From Microscillaceae bacterium (GTDB lineage Bacteria; Bacteroidota; Bacteroidia; Cytophagales; Microscillaceae), in NCBI GenBank assembly GCA_025455045.1, contig JALONJ010000002.1, positions 1 through 41,203 of the forward strand: 41,203 nucleotides of DNA, given 5' to 3'. The translations under genes were made by a program, and so were the position numbers. This document shows positions 8,925 through 16,419 of this stretch, piece after piece; position 1 is the stretch's first letter, and every line of letters starts with the position of its first letter. The notes under the pieces are model-generated. The model worked only from the letters and a program-made list of their open reading frames with translations, was not told the DNA's origin and did no database searches.

Positions 8925-9660
8925 CCAAGTCCCTACTGTCGCAACGCCATTTCTTGCCAGCCAAATACAGTTAAGCAATTTGTCAGTCTTTTTATAATTA
9001 TTTGATTATCAAGCACTTAGCTATTTTCTTACCTTCGGCTACTCCCGCTGATTGCCTTGGGCAGAAAACAGTAGGTACCAGCCGAAGGCTTGCCCCGGCA
9101 GTGGCAAGTATTGAAAAATTATTATATAACTTTTCGGAGATTAAATATAAATTAATTGCCGGAAATTGAAATTCCCCAACTTGTTTATTGACAATGTAAG
9201 ATTTATAAAAAATTATGCAAATATAATTTTATAAAAATCATTTAAAATTGAAATTTGAAACAAATTTTGAAATAAATAGGCAGTTTTTGATAAAAAATCA
9301 AAATAATATATCTAATTTTTCTCGCTATTGTATGTAACAAAAGTCCAATAATATTGTGTCAAAAACCTGATAATTGTTTTTCGGAGTGGTATATTACTTG
9401 GGAGCCTCAATTGTACTTTTCAAATTTTAATCCTATTTATTTATTTCTCGTTTGAACTAATATTCATATCAACGAATCAGATTAAGAAAATAGAATAAGT
9501 AAATAAATGGATTGAATTGTAAAAATGCTACTCTGCTTGGGGTGGCTTTTTTTGTTTATGAGGTTTTTTGTGTATTTTTGATTGGTCAAAATCTGACTAT
9601 CCAAACGAATTTTTAAAAATTGATTTGCAAGAATATTCAAACACAAATAATTGATAATCA
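8925..9660. other. 735-bp gene-free stretch
   Basis: No open reading frame with coding character is seen on either strand. It holds a motif core at 9003-9011, an imperfect inverted repeat near 9040-9105 (ACCTTCGGCTA pairing with AGCCGAAGG), AT-rich sequence at 9140-9350, and the candidate promoter for the MORN-like gene at 9552-9580. The motif core at 9652-9660 abuts the next start codon. Confidence 0.5.
9552..9580 (+). promoter_or_regulatory. Candidate Bacteroidota-type promoter
   Basis: TTG at 9552-9554, an 18-base spacer, then TATTTTTG at 9573-9580, matching the TAnnTTTG -7 element. The start codon of the next gene is 81 bp downstream. The spacing is one base shorter than the usual 19-20. 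Confidence 0.4.
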
Positions 9661-10584
9661 ATGGCTTACAGTATTTTTTTTCGGTATAAATGGCTAGGCT
9701 GTGTGCTACTAATGTTGAGCTATAGCCCTTGGGTGGGCGCGCAAGACACCACGCAGGTCAAGAAAAAGAAAAAACAAGTAGAAGAAAACCTGACTTTGGA
9801 AAATGATACTTTGTTTAAATTGGAACTGACCGACAAAAAGGAAAAAGATATTAGATTTGATGAAATCGGCGAAACCAAAGCCCGCCGCAAAAGCGAAAAA
9901 AAACGCAAAAAAGTCTATTTTGGGATTAAAACCAAAAGCGGAATTTTGCGCGCCGCCGCCGGCAATGATGTGGTTACGGAGTATTTTCGGATTATCAGCC
10001 CCGATTATTTAATCAAAAATCCTTATCAACGCGAAGTATATTTTTATGAAGTAAAAAACCGCCGGATTCGGGTCGAGAATTACAATGATTTTTTGGCGAG
10101 GCGCAAAAAAGGTCAGTTGGTCTATCTCTTGCACGGACATTACCAAAAAATCCGTGAGGGCGTAGTCCGCGAAGAAGGCTATTTTTACAAAGGTTTGAAA
10201 CACAGCAAGTGGCAAGAATTTGACAAAGAGGGTATATTGCTCGAAAAAATCAAATACAATTTGGGATTTACCGAAGAAAGTAAAGTGAGCTACTACGACG
10301 AAACCCAAACCAAAGTAAAGGAAATTGTCCCCTACGTACACGGGCGCAAGCAAGGCAAATATGCCCGCTACTATGAAAATGGGGTAATGGCAGAAGAAGG
10401 AATGTATGAAAATAATCAAAAAATAAGCCTGTGGCGCGAATTTTACGAAAATCGCCAACGCAAGCAAGATATTCAATACTCGACCCAGTGGTGGGAACCC
10501 AAAGAGCCTACCAAACTCCGCGAATGGGAAACCAACGGCAAAATGACTTATGACATAGACCGGGGCGGCAAAATCAAAAATTGA
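9661..10584 (+). CDS. Secreted MORN/YwqK-repeat protein
   Basis: A 307-residue protein with a signal peptide ending near VGAQ (residue 28) and a Lys/Glu-rich segment at about 34-85. Two or three MORN-like (YwqK antitoxin-family type) repeats occur: GYFYKGLKHSKWQEF at about 172-187, GRKQGKYARYYENGVMAEEG at about 227-246, and GMYENNQKISLWREFYENR just after. Such repeats are beta-hairpins in periplasmic or surface proteins of Bacteroidota; the role here is unknown. The ATG directly follows a palindromic core (9652-9660), so the motif would lie at the ribosome-binding position. If translation starts later, the methionine at residue 18 would spoil the signal peptide, so 9661 is preferred. Confidence 0.7.
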   Translation: MAYSIFFRYKWLGCVLLMLSYSPWVGAQDTTQVKKKKKQVEENLTLENDTLFKLELTDKKEKDIRFDEIGETKARRKSEKKRKKVYFGIKTKSGILRAAAGNDVVTEYFRIISPDYLIKNPYQREVYFYEVKNRRIRVENYNDFLARRKKGQLVYLLHGHYQKIREGVVREEGYFYKGLKHSKWQEFDKEGILLEKIKYNLGFTEESKVSYYDETQTKVKEIVPYVHGRKQGKYARYYENGVMAEEGMYENNQKISLWREFYENRQRKQDIQYSTQWWEPKEPTKLREWETNGKMTYDIDRGGKIKN

Positions 10585-10899
10585 TGCTTGAATAACTGGT
10601 TTTGCTATGCAAATGGTTATAAAATTAGCTTATTTGGACTTGTGCTAGGTACGCTTAGACAGCCCTGATTAAAAAAAAGGGAGAATCTTTTTGATAATTT
10701 TATATCAAATGCAAATATCTTTGTAAAAACTAGCCCAACCAGCATTGCTACAGTCTAAGCCCAAAATCTCGCCCCAAACCAAATCCAATCAATAGGTTGA
10801 TTTAATTTTTTTACTCCAAATTTTTAGCTAATTTGCAAGGTGTTTCTGCTCAGTTTTAAAATACAACTTGTTGATTATCAATACTTTATAAGAAAATAA
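10585..10899. other. 315-bp gene-free stretch before nuoK
   Basis: No coding region is seen. It holds a motif core at 10872-10880 ending 19 bp before the nuoK start, and a TAATTTG box near 10831 like the one upstream of tpiA. Confidence 0.5.
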
Positions 10900-11208
10900 A
10901 TGCAAATCCCATTAGAAAATATTTTAATCTTATCGGCATTTTTGTTCTGTATAGGGCTAATGATTATGATTACCAAACGCAATATTGTGGTGGTATTGAT
11001 GGGCATTGAGCTGATTTTGAACGCCGCCAATCTCAATTTGGTAGCGTTTAGTCAATACGATGCCGAAAAACTCCAAGGGCAGGTTTTTGCTTTGTTTGTG
11101 ATGGTGGTTGCCGCCGCCGAAGCCGCCGTAGGTTTGGCAATTTTGCTATTGGTTTATCGCCATTTCAAGACCGCCAATTTGGACCAAATCAGCAAAATGA
11201 AAGGATAA
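10900..11208 (+). CDS. nuoK: NADH-quinone oxidoreductase subunit K
   Basis: A 102-residue integral membrane subunit of complex I with three transmembrane helices. The two conserved membrane glutamates of the proton channel are present: E37 in VVLMGIELILNAANLN and E74 in VVAAAEAAVGLAI, matching the E36/E72 pair of E. coli NuoK. Length is normal. It stands alone: no other nuo gene is in the window, whereas nuoK normally lies between nuoJ and nuoL. It could be a dispersed part of complex I or an extra copy; it keeps all key residues and does not look decayed. Confidence 0.95.
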   Translation: MQIPLENILILSAFLFCIGLMIMITKRNIVVVLMGIELILNAANLNLVAFSQYDAEKLQGQVFALFVMVVAAAEAAVGLAILLLVYRHFKTANLDQISKMKG

Positions 11209-11319
11209 ATGTAAGTTTTTTGATTTTAGCTCAACCAATCGCTAATTCTATTTAGGTGCTTTGGTGTATTTAGTTTAAATTATTTTTTATAAACATAAAT
11301 GCTTGATAATCAGTTGTTT

Positions 11320-11354
11320 AAATCTTATAAGGTTTTTAAAACCTTACAAGATTT
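11320..11354 (+). terminator. Hairpin downstream of nuoK
   Basis: Arms AAATCTTATAAGGTTT and AAACCTTACAAGATTT pair with one mismatch. There is no T-run after it, so termination is uncertain. The arms resemble the ACCTGACAGGTTT-type hairpins at 31571-31640. Confidence 0.4.
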
Positions 11355-11407
11355 GTCTAAATTGATTTTGACGTAACAAACACGCCCATTAACCCATAAT
11401 CTATCCA

Positions 11408-12298
11408 ATGAATACAATTTTAGCCTATCTCCGATTGATGCGTCCTGCCAATATTCTCACGGCGATTGCCGACATCTTGTTGGGTATAGCCATTGCCGGA
11501 GGCGTAGGTGCAGGCTTACAATTTCACAATCTCGGCCATTTATTCTGGTTGATAATGGCTACTGCTGGTTTGTACGGCGGGGGGGTGGTATTCAATGATG
11601 TATTTGATTTGGAAGAAGACAAAACCGAACGCCCCGAGCGTCCCTTGCCTAGCGGGGCAGCCTCTATGAGTGGGGCTATAGTGTTGGGGGCAACTTTGCT
11701 GTTTGGCGGGGTTTGGGCGGCATTTCAAGTATCGGGGACCAGTGGCACGATAGCCGCCGTATTGGTAGCATTGATTTTACTCTATGATGCCCTTAGCAAG
11801 CACCATTCTTTTTGGGGTCCGTTCAATATGGGCTTGTGTCGCGGGGCAAATTTGTGGCTGGGAATCAGTATTTTGCCGGCGCAGTTGGGAGCTTGGTGGT
11901 TTATGGGTTTGATACCGGTGGTGTATATCTCTGCCATTACTTTGGTGAGTCGCGGCGAAGTACAAGGCGGGAGTATCACGGCTTTGCGCTGGGCATTTGG
12001 GATGTACGGCTTGGTGATATTGTCGATTCCGGCTTTGGATTTTTTTCCCAATTTTCAGACTATTTACAGCCTGCCGTTTTTGGTTTTGTTTGCTTATCTC
12101 ATTTATCACCCTTTGTTGCAGGCTTTTCGTGATTTAGCTCCGGCAAATATTATGCGTGCAGTCAAAGGCGGAGTATTGGCACTCATTGTCTTAGATGCTA
12201 CTTTGGCGGCGGGTTTTGCGGGTTGGGTCTATGGATTGGCGGTGTTGGCTTTGTTGCCTTTATCTTTTGTTTTGGCTAAGTTATTTGCCGTAAGTTGA
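11408..12298 (+). CDS. eboC: UbiA-type prenyltransferase, EboC-like
   Basis: A 296-residue polytopic membrane protein with about eight helices. The first Asp-rich UbiA motif is clear: N63-D-x2-D67-x3-D71 in FNDVFDLEEDKTERPERP; the second motif seems weak. The opening LRLMRPANILTAIADILLG and GGGVVFNDVFD are typical of the EboC branch, whose genes usually sit in the eboA-F cluster linked to export of precursors to the periplasm in cyanobacteria and other bacteria. No other ebo gene is present here, so the EboC assignment rests on sequence style alone; another UbiA-type enzyme (quinone, heme O or chlorophyll side chain) remains possible. GC-rich relative to its flanks. Confidence 0.6.
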   Translation: MNTILAYLRLMRPANILTAIADILLGIAIAGGVGAGLQFHNLGHLFWLIMATAGLYGGGVVFNDVFDLEEDKTERPERPLPSGAASMSGAIVLGATLLFGGVWAAFQVSGTSGTIAAVLVALILLYDALSKHHSFWGPFNMGLCRGANLWLGISILPAQLGAWWFMGLIPVVYISAITLVSRGEVQGGSITALRWAFGMYGLVILSIPALDFFPNFQTIYSLPFLVLFAYLIYHPLLQAFRDLAPANIMRAVKGGVLALIVLDATLAAGFAGWVYGLAVLALLPLSFVLAKLFAVS

Positions 12299-12319
12299 GA
12301 TAAGGCAAGCCATTAATTT

Positions 12320-13246
12320 TTATTTTTTCAACAAAAAAACCAAAGCATCTTTGAGAGTCAATTCCGGTTGTTCTTCCATCGGAATATGTCCTACTTGGTC
12401 ATAAATTTTGAGTTCGGCTTGGGCTAAGTCAGCTTTAAACCGATGCGCAAAACTCACCGGAGTCCAAGTATCTTCTTTGCCCCAAAGAATCAGCGTTGGA
12501 GCTTTGATTTGTTTGATTTTGCGCCAATTACTTTCTTGCTGGATTTGGGCGCGGTCAATAAAGGCTTGGCGATTGCCGGTTCGTAAATTCAGTTCAAAAT
12601 AACGATTAATCAAATCATCGGTGATTTGGCTATCATCGGCATACACTTGCGCAAGATTATTTTTGAAAAAAAACTTAGGGGTTACATACCGCACAATTTG
12701 GTTCAAAACCGGCACATTGGCAAGGCGAAATACCCACGGGCGCGGGCGCGTATTGGGATAGCCCGCCGCATCGAGCAAAATCATTTTTTTGACTTGATTG
12801 GGATAAGCCAAAGCATATTCCCAAGTAATCAAGCCTCCCAAAGAATTGCCCGCCATATAACAAGATTCGATGTTTAATTTTTGTAAAAATGAATGGACAA
12901 ATGCCACGTAGCTTTGAATGGTGTAATCGCGTTGTGGGTGCGGGCCGGTAAGCCCAAAAGCCGGTAAATCGAGACGAATCACTCGAAAACTCTTCTTCAG
13001 TTTTTGCGCCCAAGCCTCCCAAGTATGCAAGGAAGAACTCGTGCCGTGAAGCAAAACCAAGGTTTCGCCTGCGCCTTCATCGCGGTAATGGACTTGCATG
13101 CCGGCAATATCGACAAACTCCGATTCTTGGTTGGTATATTTAAGTTTGAGTTGTTCAACATCGATATCGCTTTTGGCATAAAAAAACAAAACAAGCAATA
13201 ATAAGCCGAGGATTGCCCCCAAAAAATAAAAGATTTTGCGTAGCAT
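12320..13246 (-). CDS. Membrane-anchored alpha/beta hydrolase
   Basis: A 308-residue protein when started at MLRKIF (13246); a 10-residue upstream extension (start 13276) is possible but less likely because the shorter form begins with a clean N-terminal membrane anchor at about 5-24. Alpha/beta-hydrolase fold: oxyanion segment LLHGTSSSLHTW, nucleophile elbow AGNSLGGL, acid in GKEDTWTP, and catalytic histidine in QVGHIPMEEQPE. Substrate unknown; the family includes esterases, lipases and haloalkane-type hydrolases. It is convergent with the EboC-like gene, with 21 bp between the stops, so the two transcripts probably overlap. Confidence 0.85.
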   Translation of the reverse strand: MLRKIFYFLGAILGLLLLVLFFYAKSDIDVEQLKLKYTNQESEFVDIAGMQVHYRDEGAGETLVLLHGTSSSLHTWEAWAQKLKKSFRVIRLDLPAFGLTGPHPQRDYTIQSYVAFVHSFLQKLNIESCYMAGNSLGGLITWEYALAYPNQVKKMILLDAAGYPNTRPRPWVFRLANVPVLNQIVRYVTPKFFFKNNLAQVYADDSQITDDLINRYFELNLRTGNRQAFIDRAQIQQESNWRKIKQIKAPTLILWGKEDTWTPVSFAHRFKADLAQAELKIYDQVGHIPMEEQPELTLKDALVFLLKK

Positions 13247-13562
13247 TATGTAAGTATTTTTGTTTTTTTGCGCCAATAAAATTCATAAATAAGTTCAAAA
13301 ATAAACACTTTGGTTTCAAATTTGTTATTTTTTTAGTTCCACACACAAAAAATTCCCAAATTTTTCTTTTTTTTCAAAAAATTTATTCTTTCGCACACAA
13401 ATCAACATTTTGAATAAAATACAGCCCATTTATTCAAAATAGCCCTTAAAATTTATTTTTTAAAGATTAGTGATCATTGTTGAAGACGCTAAAATTTTCA
13501 ATAATTCATTTTTAATTACCTTATTCGGGATTTATTTTTTCACAAATTAATCAAATGAACCA
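13247..13562. other. 316-bp very AT-rich gap
   Basis: No coding region or clear motif copy is seen. It is the divergent promoter region between the alpha/beta hydrolase and the V4R-like gene. It is one of the few gaps of this size where I see no TGATWATCA core. Confidence 0.5.
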
Positions 13563-14114
13563 ATGGCGCAATTTGTAAGTTTTGACTCCGAAAGCAAGGT
13601 TTCGGGCAAAATGATTTGCTCGATGCTAGACGCTGTACCGGCTTATGAAAACAAAATTAAAATGATTTTGTCTAAATATAGTTTGGACGAACCTGACCCG
13701 CAACAATGGTACGAAATGCAGGATTTTTTGAGTGTTTTTAAGGATATTTCCAAATTGTTGGGTCCGCATTTGTTGTTTGCCATTGGCAAAAACTTCCCAG
13801 TTCAATTGTTACAAAATGGTGAAGTACAATCCTTAGAAAATGCCTTGCGCGATTTAGACAGCTTGTATCACGACCACCATCGCGGCGATAGTGTGAGTTA
13901 TTATAAACTTATTAGTTTTAGCCAAGACCGCAAAGAAGCCAAAATTGAATGTAAAAACCCCTACCCCTGCTACCTAGACCGAGGCATACTTACTTCTATT
14001 ACTCAAAAATATAAGCCTCGCGGGGCTTCATTGGTCAATGTAGAGTTGGATAATGACCGCCCAAGTCGTTTGGGGGGAAGCGATGTAAGTTATTATACAA
14101 TTATGTGGGTATGA
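13563..14114 (+). CDS. Hypothetical protein with a V4R-like C-terminal half
   Basis: A 183-residue soluble protein. The N-terminal helical half has a W-x-E-x2-DFLSVF and LLGPHLLFAIG pattern. The C-terminal half has ECKNPYPCYLDRGIL and a final SRLGGSDVSYYTIMW, which resembles the end of V4R/4-vinyl-reductase-like small-molecule or heme-binding domains (Cys-rich motif, then a GG-S/D-x-Y-x-I-x-W strand). The cysteine usual in that last strand is Ser or Asp here. This is a family-style resemblance, not a firm assignment. An alternative ATG lies 8 bp upstream but out of frame. Possible sensor or adaptor; no partner is adjacent. Confidence 0.5.
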   Translation: MAQFVSFDSESKVSGKMICSMLDAVPAYENKIKMILSKYSLDEPDPQQWYEMQDFLSVFKDISKLLGPHLLFAIGKNFPVQLLQNGEVQSLENALRDLDSLYHDHHRGDSVSYYKLISFSQDRKEAKIECKNPYPCYLDRGILTSITQKYKPRGASLVNVELDNDRPSRLGGSDVSYYTIMWV

Positions 14115-14285
14115 TGACAACAGTTCGGAGAGTTTCTAAGCCCCCGAAGGGGGTTCAGTGCCGAGCTATTTGCTAAGTATTTGATAATCAGGTAGTTACA
14201 TAAAACATTTGAAATAACATAACTAACTGAGTATCAGCCAGAGACAGACCCAGTCAATTACTTATAAAAGATTTTCGAAGTATTG
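14115..14285. repeat. Composite repeat with a split palindromic motif (copy 3 of the 20-bp insert)
   Basis: Same order as the repeat at 5925-6046: CAGTTCGGAGAGTTTCTA, core at 14182-14190, AACATAACTAACTGA, then TTCGAAGTATTG. Two differences stand out. A small CCCCCGAAGGGGG hairpin phrase is inserted near 14140-14160. The second motif is split at TGAGTAT (14228-14234) by exactly 20 bases (14235-14254, CAGCCAGAGACAGACCCAGT) before CAATTACTTATAAAA. The insert matches the one at 257-276 at about 13 of 20 positions, mostly differing by G-to-A. Confidence 0.7.
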
Positions 14286-14328
14286 ATATTTAATCAAACG
14301 TGGGTTTTTAACCAAAATCACGCTGTTC

Positions 14329-14361
14329 AACTTCGGCAAAGTTTATAGCTTTGCCGAAGTT
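14329..14361. other. Perfect 13-bp hairpin between convergent genes
   Basis: AACTTCGGCAAAG (14329-14341) and CTTTGCCGAAGTT (14349-14361) pair perfectly around a 7-base loop. It lies 33 bp from the moaE stop and after the V4R-like gene. There is no clear T-run in either direction, so it may be a terminator or an RNA end-protecting stem. Confidence 0.55.
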
Positions 14362-14393
14362 ACTAAAAAATTCAATATTTTTTTGCCAATTTT

Positions 14394-14822
14394 TCAAGGA
14401 TGCGCGGCAAGCCAAACTTGTCCATCTTCATAGATTTCTTTTTTCCAAATCGGCACTACCTCTTTCAGAGTATCAATGATATATTGACAAGCCTCAAAAG
14501 ACTCGCGCCGGTGCTTGGTTGATACGGCAACTACTACTGCCACTTCGCCAATTGCCAAACTACCAACTCGATGATAAATGGCGATTTTTTCGGTATGCCA
14601 GCGCAAATGCGCCGCTTCGGCTATTTCGTTCATCTTTTTGACTGCCATTGCTTCGTAGGCTTCATATTCCAAACGAACCACTTTTTTAGCCAAATTTTGA
14701 TTACGTACCGTGCCAATAAATACGGCTACGGCTCCGGCACTTTCGGACTCCACCAAAGAGATAACCTCTTGATTATCAATTGGTTGTGAAAGTATTTTAC
14801 TAATTACCTTGTTCATTTTCAC
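14394..14822 (-). CDS. moaE: Molybdopterin synthase catalytic subunit MoaE
   Basis: A 142-residue protein that, with MoaD, transfers sulfur to cyclic pyranopterin monophosphate to make molybdopterin. Diagnostic segments: GAVAVFIGTVRNQN, RLEYEAYEAMA, IYHRVGSLAIGEVAV, VSTKHRRESFEACQ and the end VPIWKKEIYEDGQVW with the active-site lysines. MKMNK offers two starts (14822 or 14816). No moaD or other moa gene is near, so the cofactor genes are scattered. The palindromic motif (core 14770-14778) lies inside the coding sequence and encodes the segment QPIDNQEV near the variable N-terminus, one of only three exact cores found inside genes. Confidence 0.96.
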   Translation of the reverse strand: MKMNKVISKILSQPIDNQEVISLVESESAGAVAVFIGTVRNQNLAKKVVRLEYEAYEAMAVKKMNEIAEAAHLRWHTEKIAIYHRVGSLAIGEVAVVVAVSTKHRRESFEACQYIIDTLKEVVPIWKKEIYEDGQVWLAAHP

Positions 14823-14935
14823 TGCTAATTAATGACCAATTTAGGCGATAAACCCTTAAGCACCAAAAGAATAATCGGTTTACTAACGCCAAGTAGTATG
14901 AAAAATAAAATTTTGCTCAAATAATTGTTTTTTAT

Positions 14936-15024
14936 GGGTGCATTTCAAATTTACGCGTTTCTATTGCCTCACCCTAGCCCTCTCCGAAGGAGAGGGTCAT
15001 AGGTAGTAAATTTGAAACGCACCC
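14936..15024. repeat. 89-bp terminal-inverted-repeat element (copy 1 of 3)
   Basis: Ends GGGTGCATTTCAAATTTAC (14936-14954) and GTAAATTTGAAACGCACCC (15006-15024) are inverted repeats with 18 of 19 matches. The centre holds the stem CCCTCTCCGAAGGAGAGGG. A near-identical copy is at 19566-19653 and a copy lacking the left end at 30087-30165. No coding capacity; a miniature or REP-like element moved by an unknown enzyme is likely. It lies in the moaE-pdhA gap. Confidence 0.85.
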
Positions 15025-15139
15025 TTTTTTATTTAATTTTTCAAATCATAAATCCTGCATTTTTGTTGTTTTTGTTTATTTTCGCAAATCAGTTTAACAA
15101 AGAATAAAATCTTCGAACAATAAGCACGCGCAATACAAT

Positions 15140-16171
15140 ATGGAAAATACCAAAACCAAAGCCAAAAAAACGAGCAAAGACCAAGTACAATTTCCAGCCG
15201 AAACTTACTTGTTTTGGTTTGAAAATATGCTCCTTCAACGCCGTTTTGAAGAACGTGCCGGACAACTTTACGGAAGGCAAAAAATCAAAGGTTTTTGCCA
15301 CTTGTATATCGGACAAGAAGCTAGTGCCTCGGGGGCAGTTACTGCCTTGCGCCCCGGCGACAAATGGATAACCGCTTACCGCGATCACGGACAACCGCTT
15401 GCCTTGGGAACTTCGCCCAATGCAATTATGGCTGAACTCTTTGCCAAAGTAACCGGCGCATCTAAAGGTAAGGGCGGCTCAATGCACATTTTTGACAAAG
15501 CCGTCGGGTTTGTAGGCGGTCACGGAATTGTCGGCGGACAAGTACCACTCGGTGCAGGTTTGGCATTTGCCGAAAAGTACAACAAAACCGGTAACTTGTG
15601 TATTTGTTATATGGGTGATGGAGCAGTGCGACAAGGAGCTTTTCACGAAGCCCTCAATATGGCAATGCTTTGGAAACTGCCCGTTATATTTGTGATTGAA
15701 AACAATGGCTATGCAATGGGTACAGCCGTCAAACGCAGTTCCAATGTAACCGAACTTTATACTTTGGGCGAATCTTATGACATACCTTCGGAACCGGTAG
15801 ATGCGATGGCGGTGGAGAATGTTCACAATGCCGTTGCTCGCGCCGCCGAGCGCGCTCGCGCAGGTGAAGGTCCTACCCTACTTGAGTTTCGTACTTATCG
15901 CTACAAAGGACATTCAATGTCTGACCCTGCTAAATACCGTACCAAAGAAGAGGTAGAGTATTATAAATCTTTGGACTCTATAGAATCGGTAAGAGAAACT
16001 ATTTTGAAAAATAAATTTGCCACCGAAGCCGATTTGCAAGCCATAGAAGACAAAATAATGAAAATCGTCGATGAGTCGGTAGAGTTTGCCGAAAACTCAC
16101 CCTACCCCGACCCTTCGGAGGCTTATCACGATGTATATGTTCAAAAAGACTATCCGTTTATTATGGATTGA
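15140..16171 (+). CDS. pdhA: Pyruvate dehydrogenase E1 component, alpha subunit
   Basis: A 343-residue thiamine-diphosphate-dependent subunit that, with the beta subunit, decarboxylates pyruvate. The ThDP-binding motif runs from GDGAVRQGAFHEALNMA to IENNGYAMG (about 157-193). The loop GHSMSDPAKYRT, equivalent to the phosphorylation loop of the mitochondrial enzyme, is intact. YRDHGQPLALG and GGSMHIF segments are typical. The separate alpha-subunit architecture is usual for Bacteroidota; E1 beta and E2 are not adjacent here. Branched-chain 2-oxoacid dehydrogenase alpha is the main alternative but the sequence style favours PdhA. It is followed by a good terminator, so it is transcribed alone. 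Confidence 0.93.
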   Translation: MENTKTKAKKTSKDQVQFPAETYLFWFENMLLQRRFEERAGQLYGRQKIKGFCHLYIGQEASASGAVTALRPGDKWITAYRDHGQPLALGTSPNAIMAELFAKVTGASKGKGGSMHIFDKAVGFVGGHGIVGGQVPLGAGLAFAEKYNKTGNLCICYMGDGAVRQGAFHEALNMAMLWKLPVIFVIENNGYAMGTAVKRSSNVTELYTLGESYDIPSEPVDAMAVENVHNAVARAAERARAGEGPTLLEFRTYRYKGHSMSDPAKYRTKEEVEYYKSLDSIESVRETILKNKFATEADLQAIEDKIMKIVDESVEFAENSPYPDPSEAYHDVYVQKDYPFIMD

Positions 16172-16180
16172 TAAATACAA

Positions 16181-16218
16181 AATAGGAATCTGATTAAGAA
16201 AAATCGGATTCCTATTTT
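16181..16218 (+). terminator. Rho-independent terminator of pdhA
   Basis: AATAGGAATCTGATT and AATCGGATTCCTATT pair over 15 bp with one mismatch and a short A-rich loop, followed by a T-run. It starts 10 bp after the stop codon. Confidence 0.85.
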
Positions 16219-16419
16219 TATTAACCAAAAAGAAGCACAAAGGTCTTGGTAGGCTTTGTGGGTATTTGCTTAGGGTTCTGAGTGGTTAAATGGTTTGTTT
16301 TTGAGTTGTATTTTGTAAATAAAATTTTCATAAGCACTTGATATACAGTCAGTTATAGCACTTTTAATAACAAATTAAGTCCACCATCGGAAATCAAAAA
16401 CCAACAATTTAAAGTTATT

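Noticed and set aside
11777-12109. Open frames on the minus strand inside the EboC-like gene
   Set aside because: They are antisense shadows of a GC-rich coding sequence; composition is unlike a protein.
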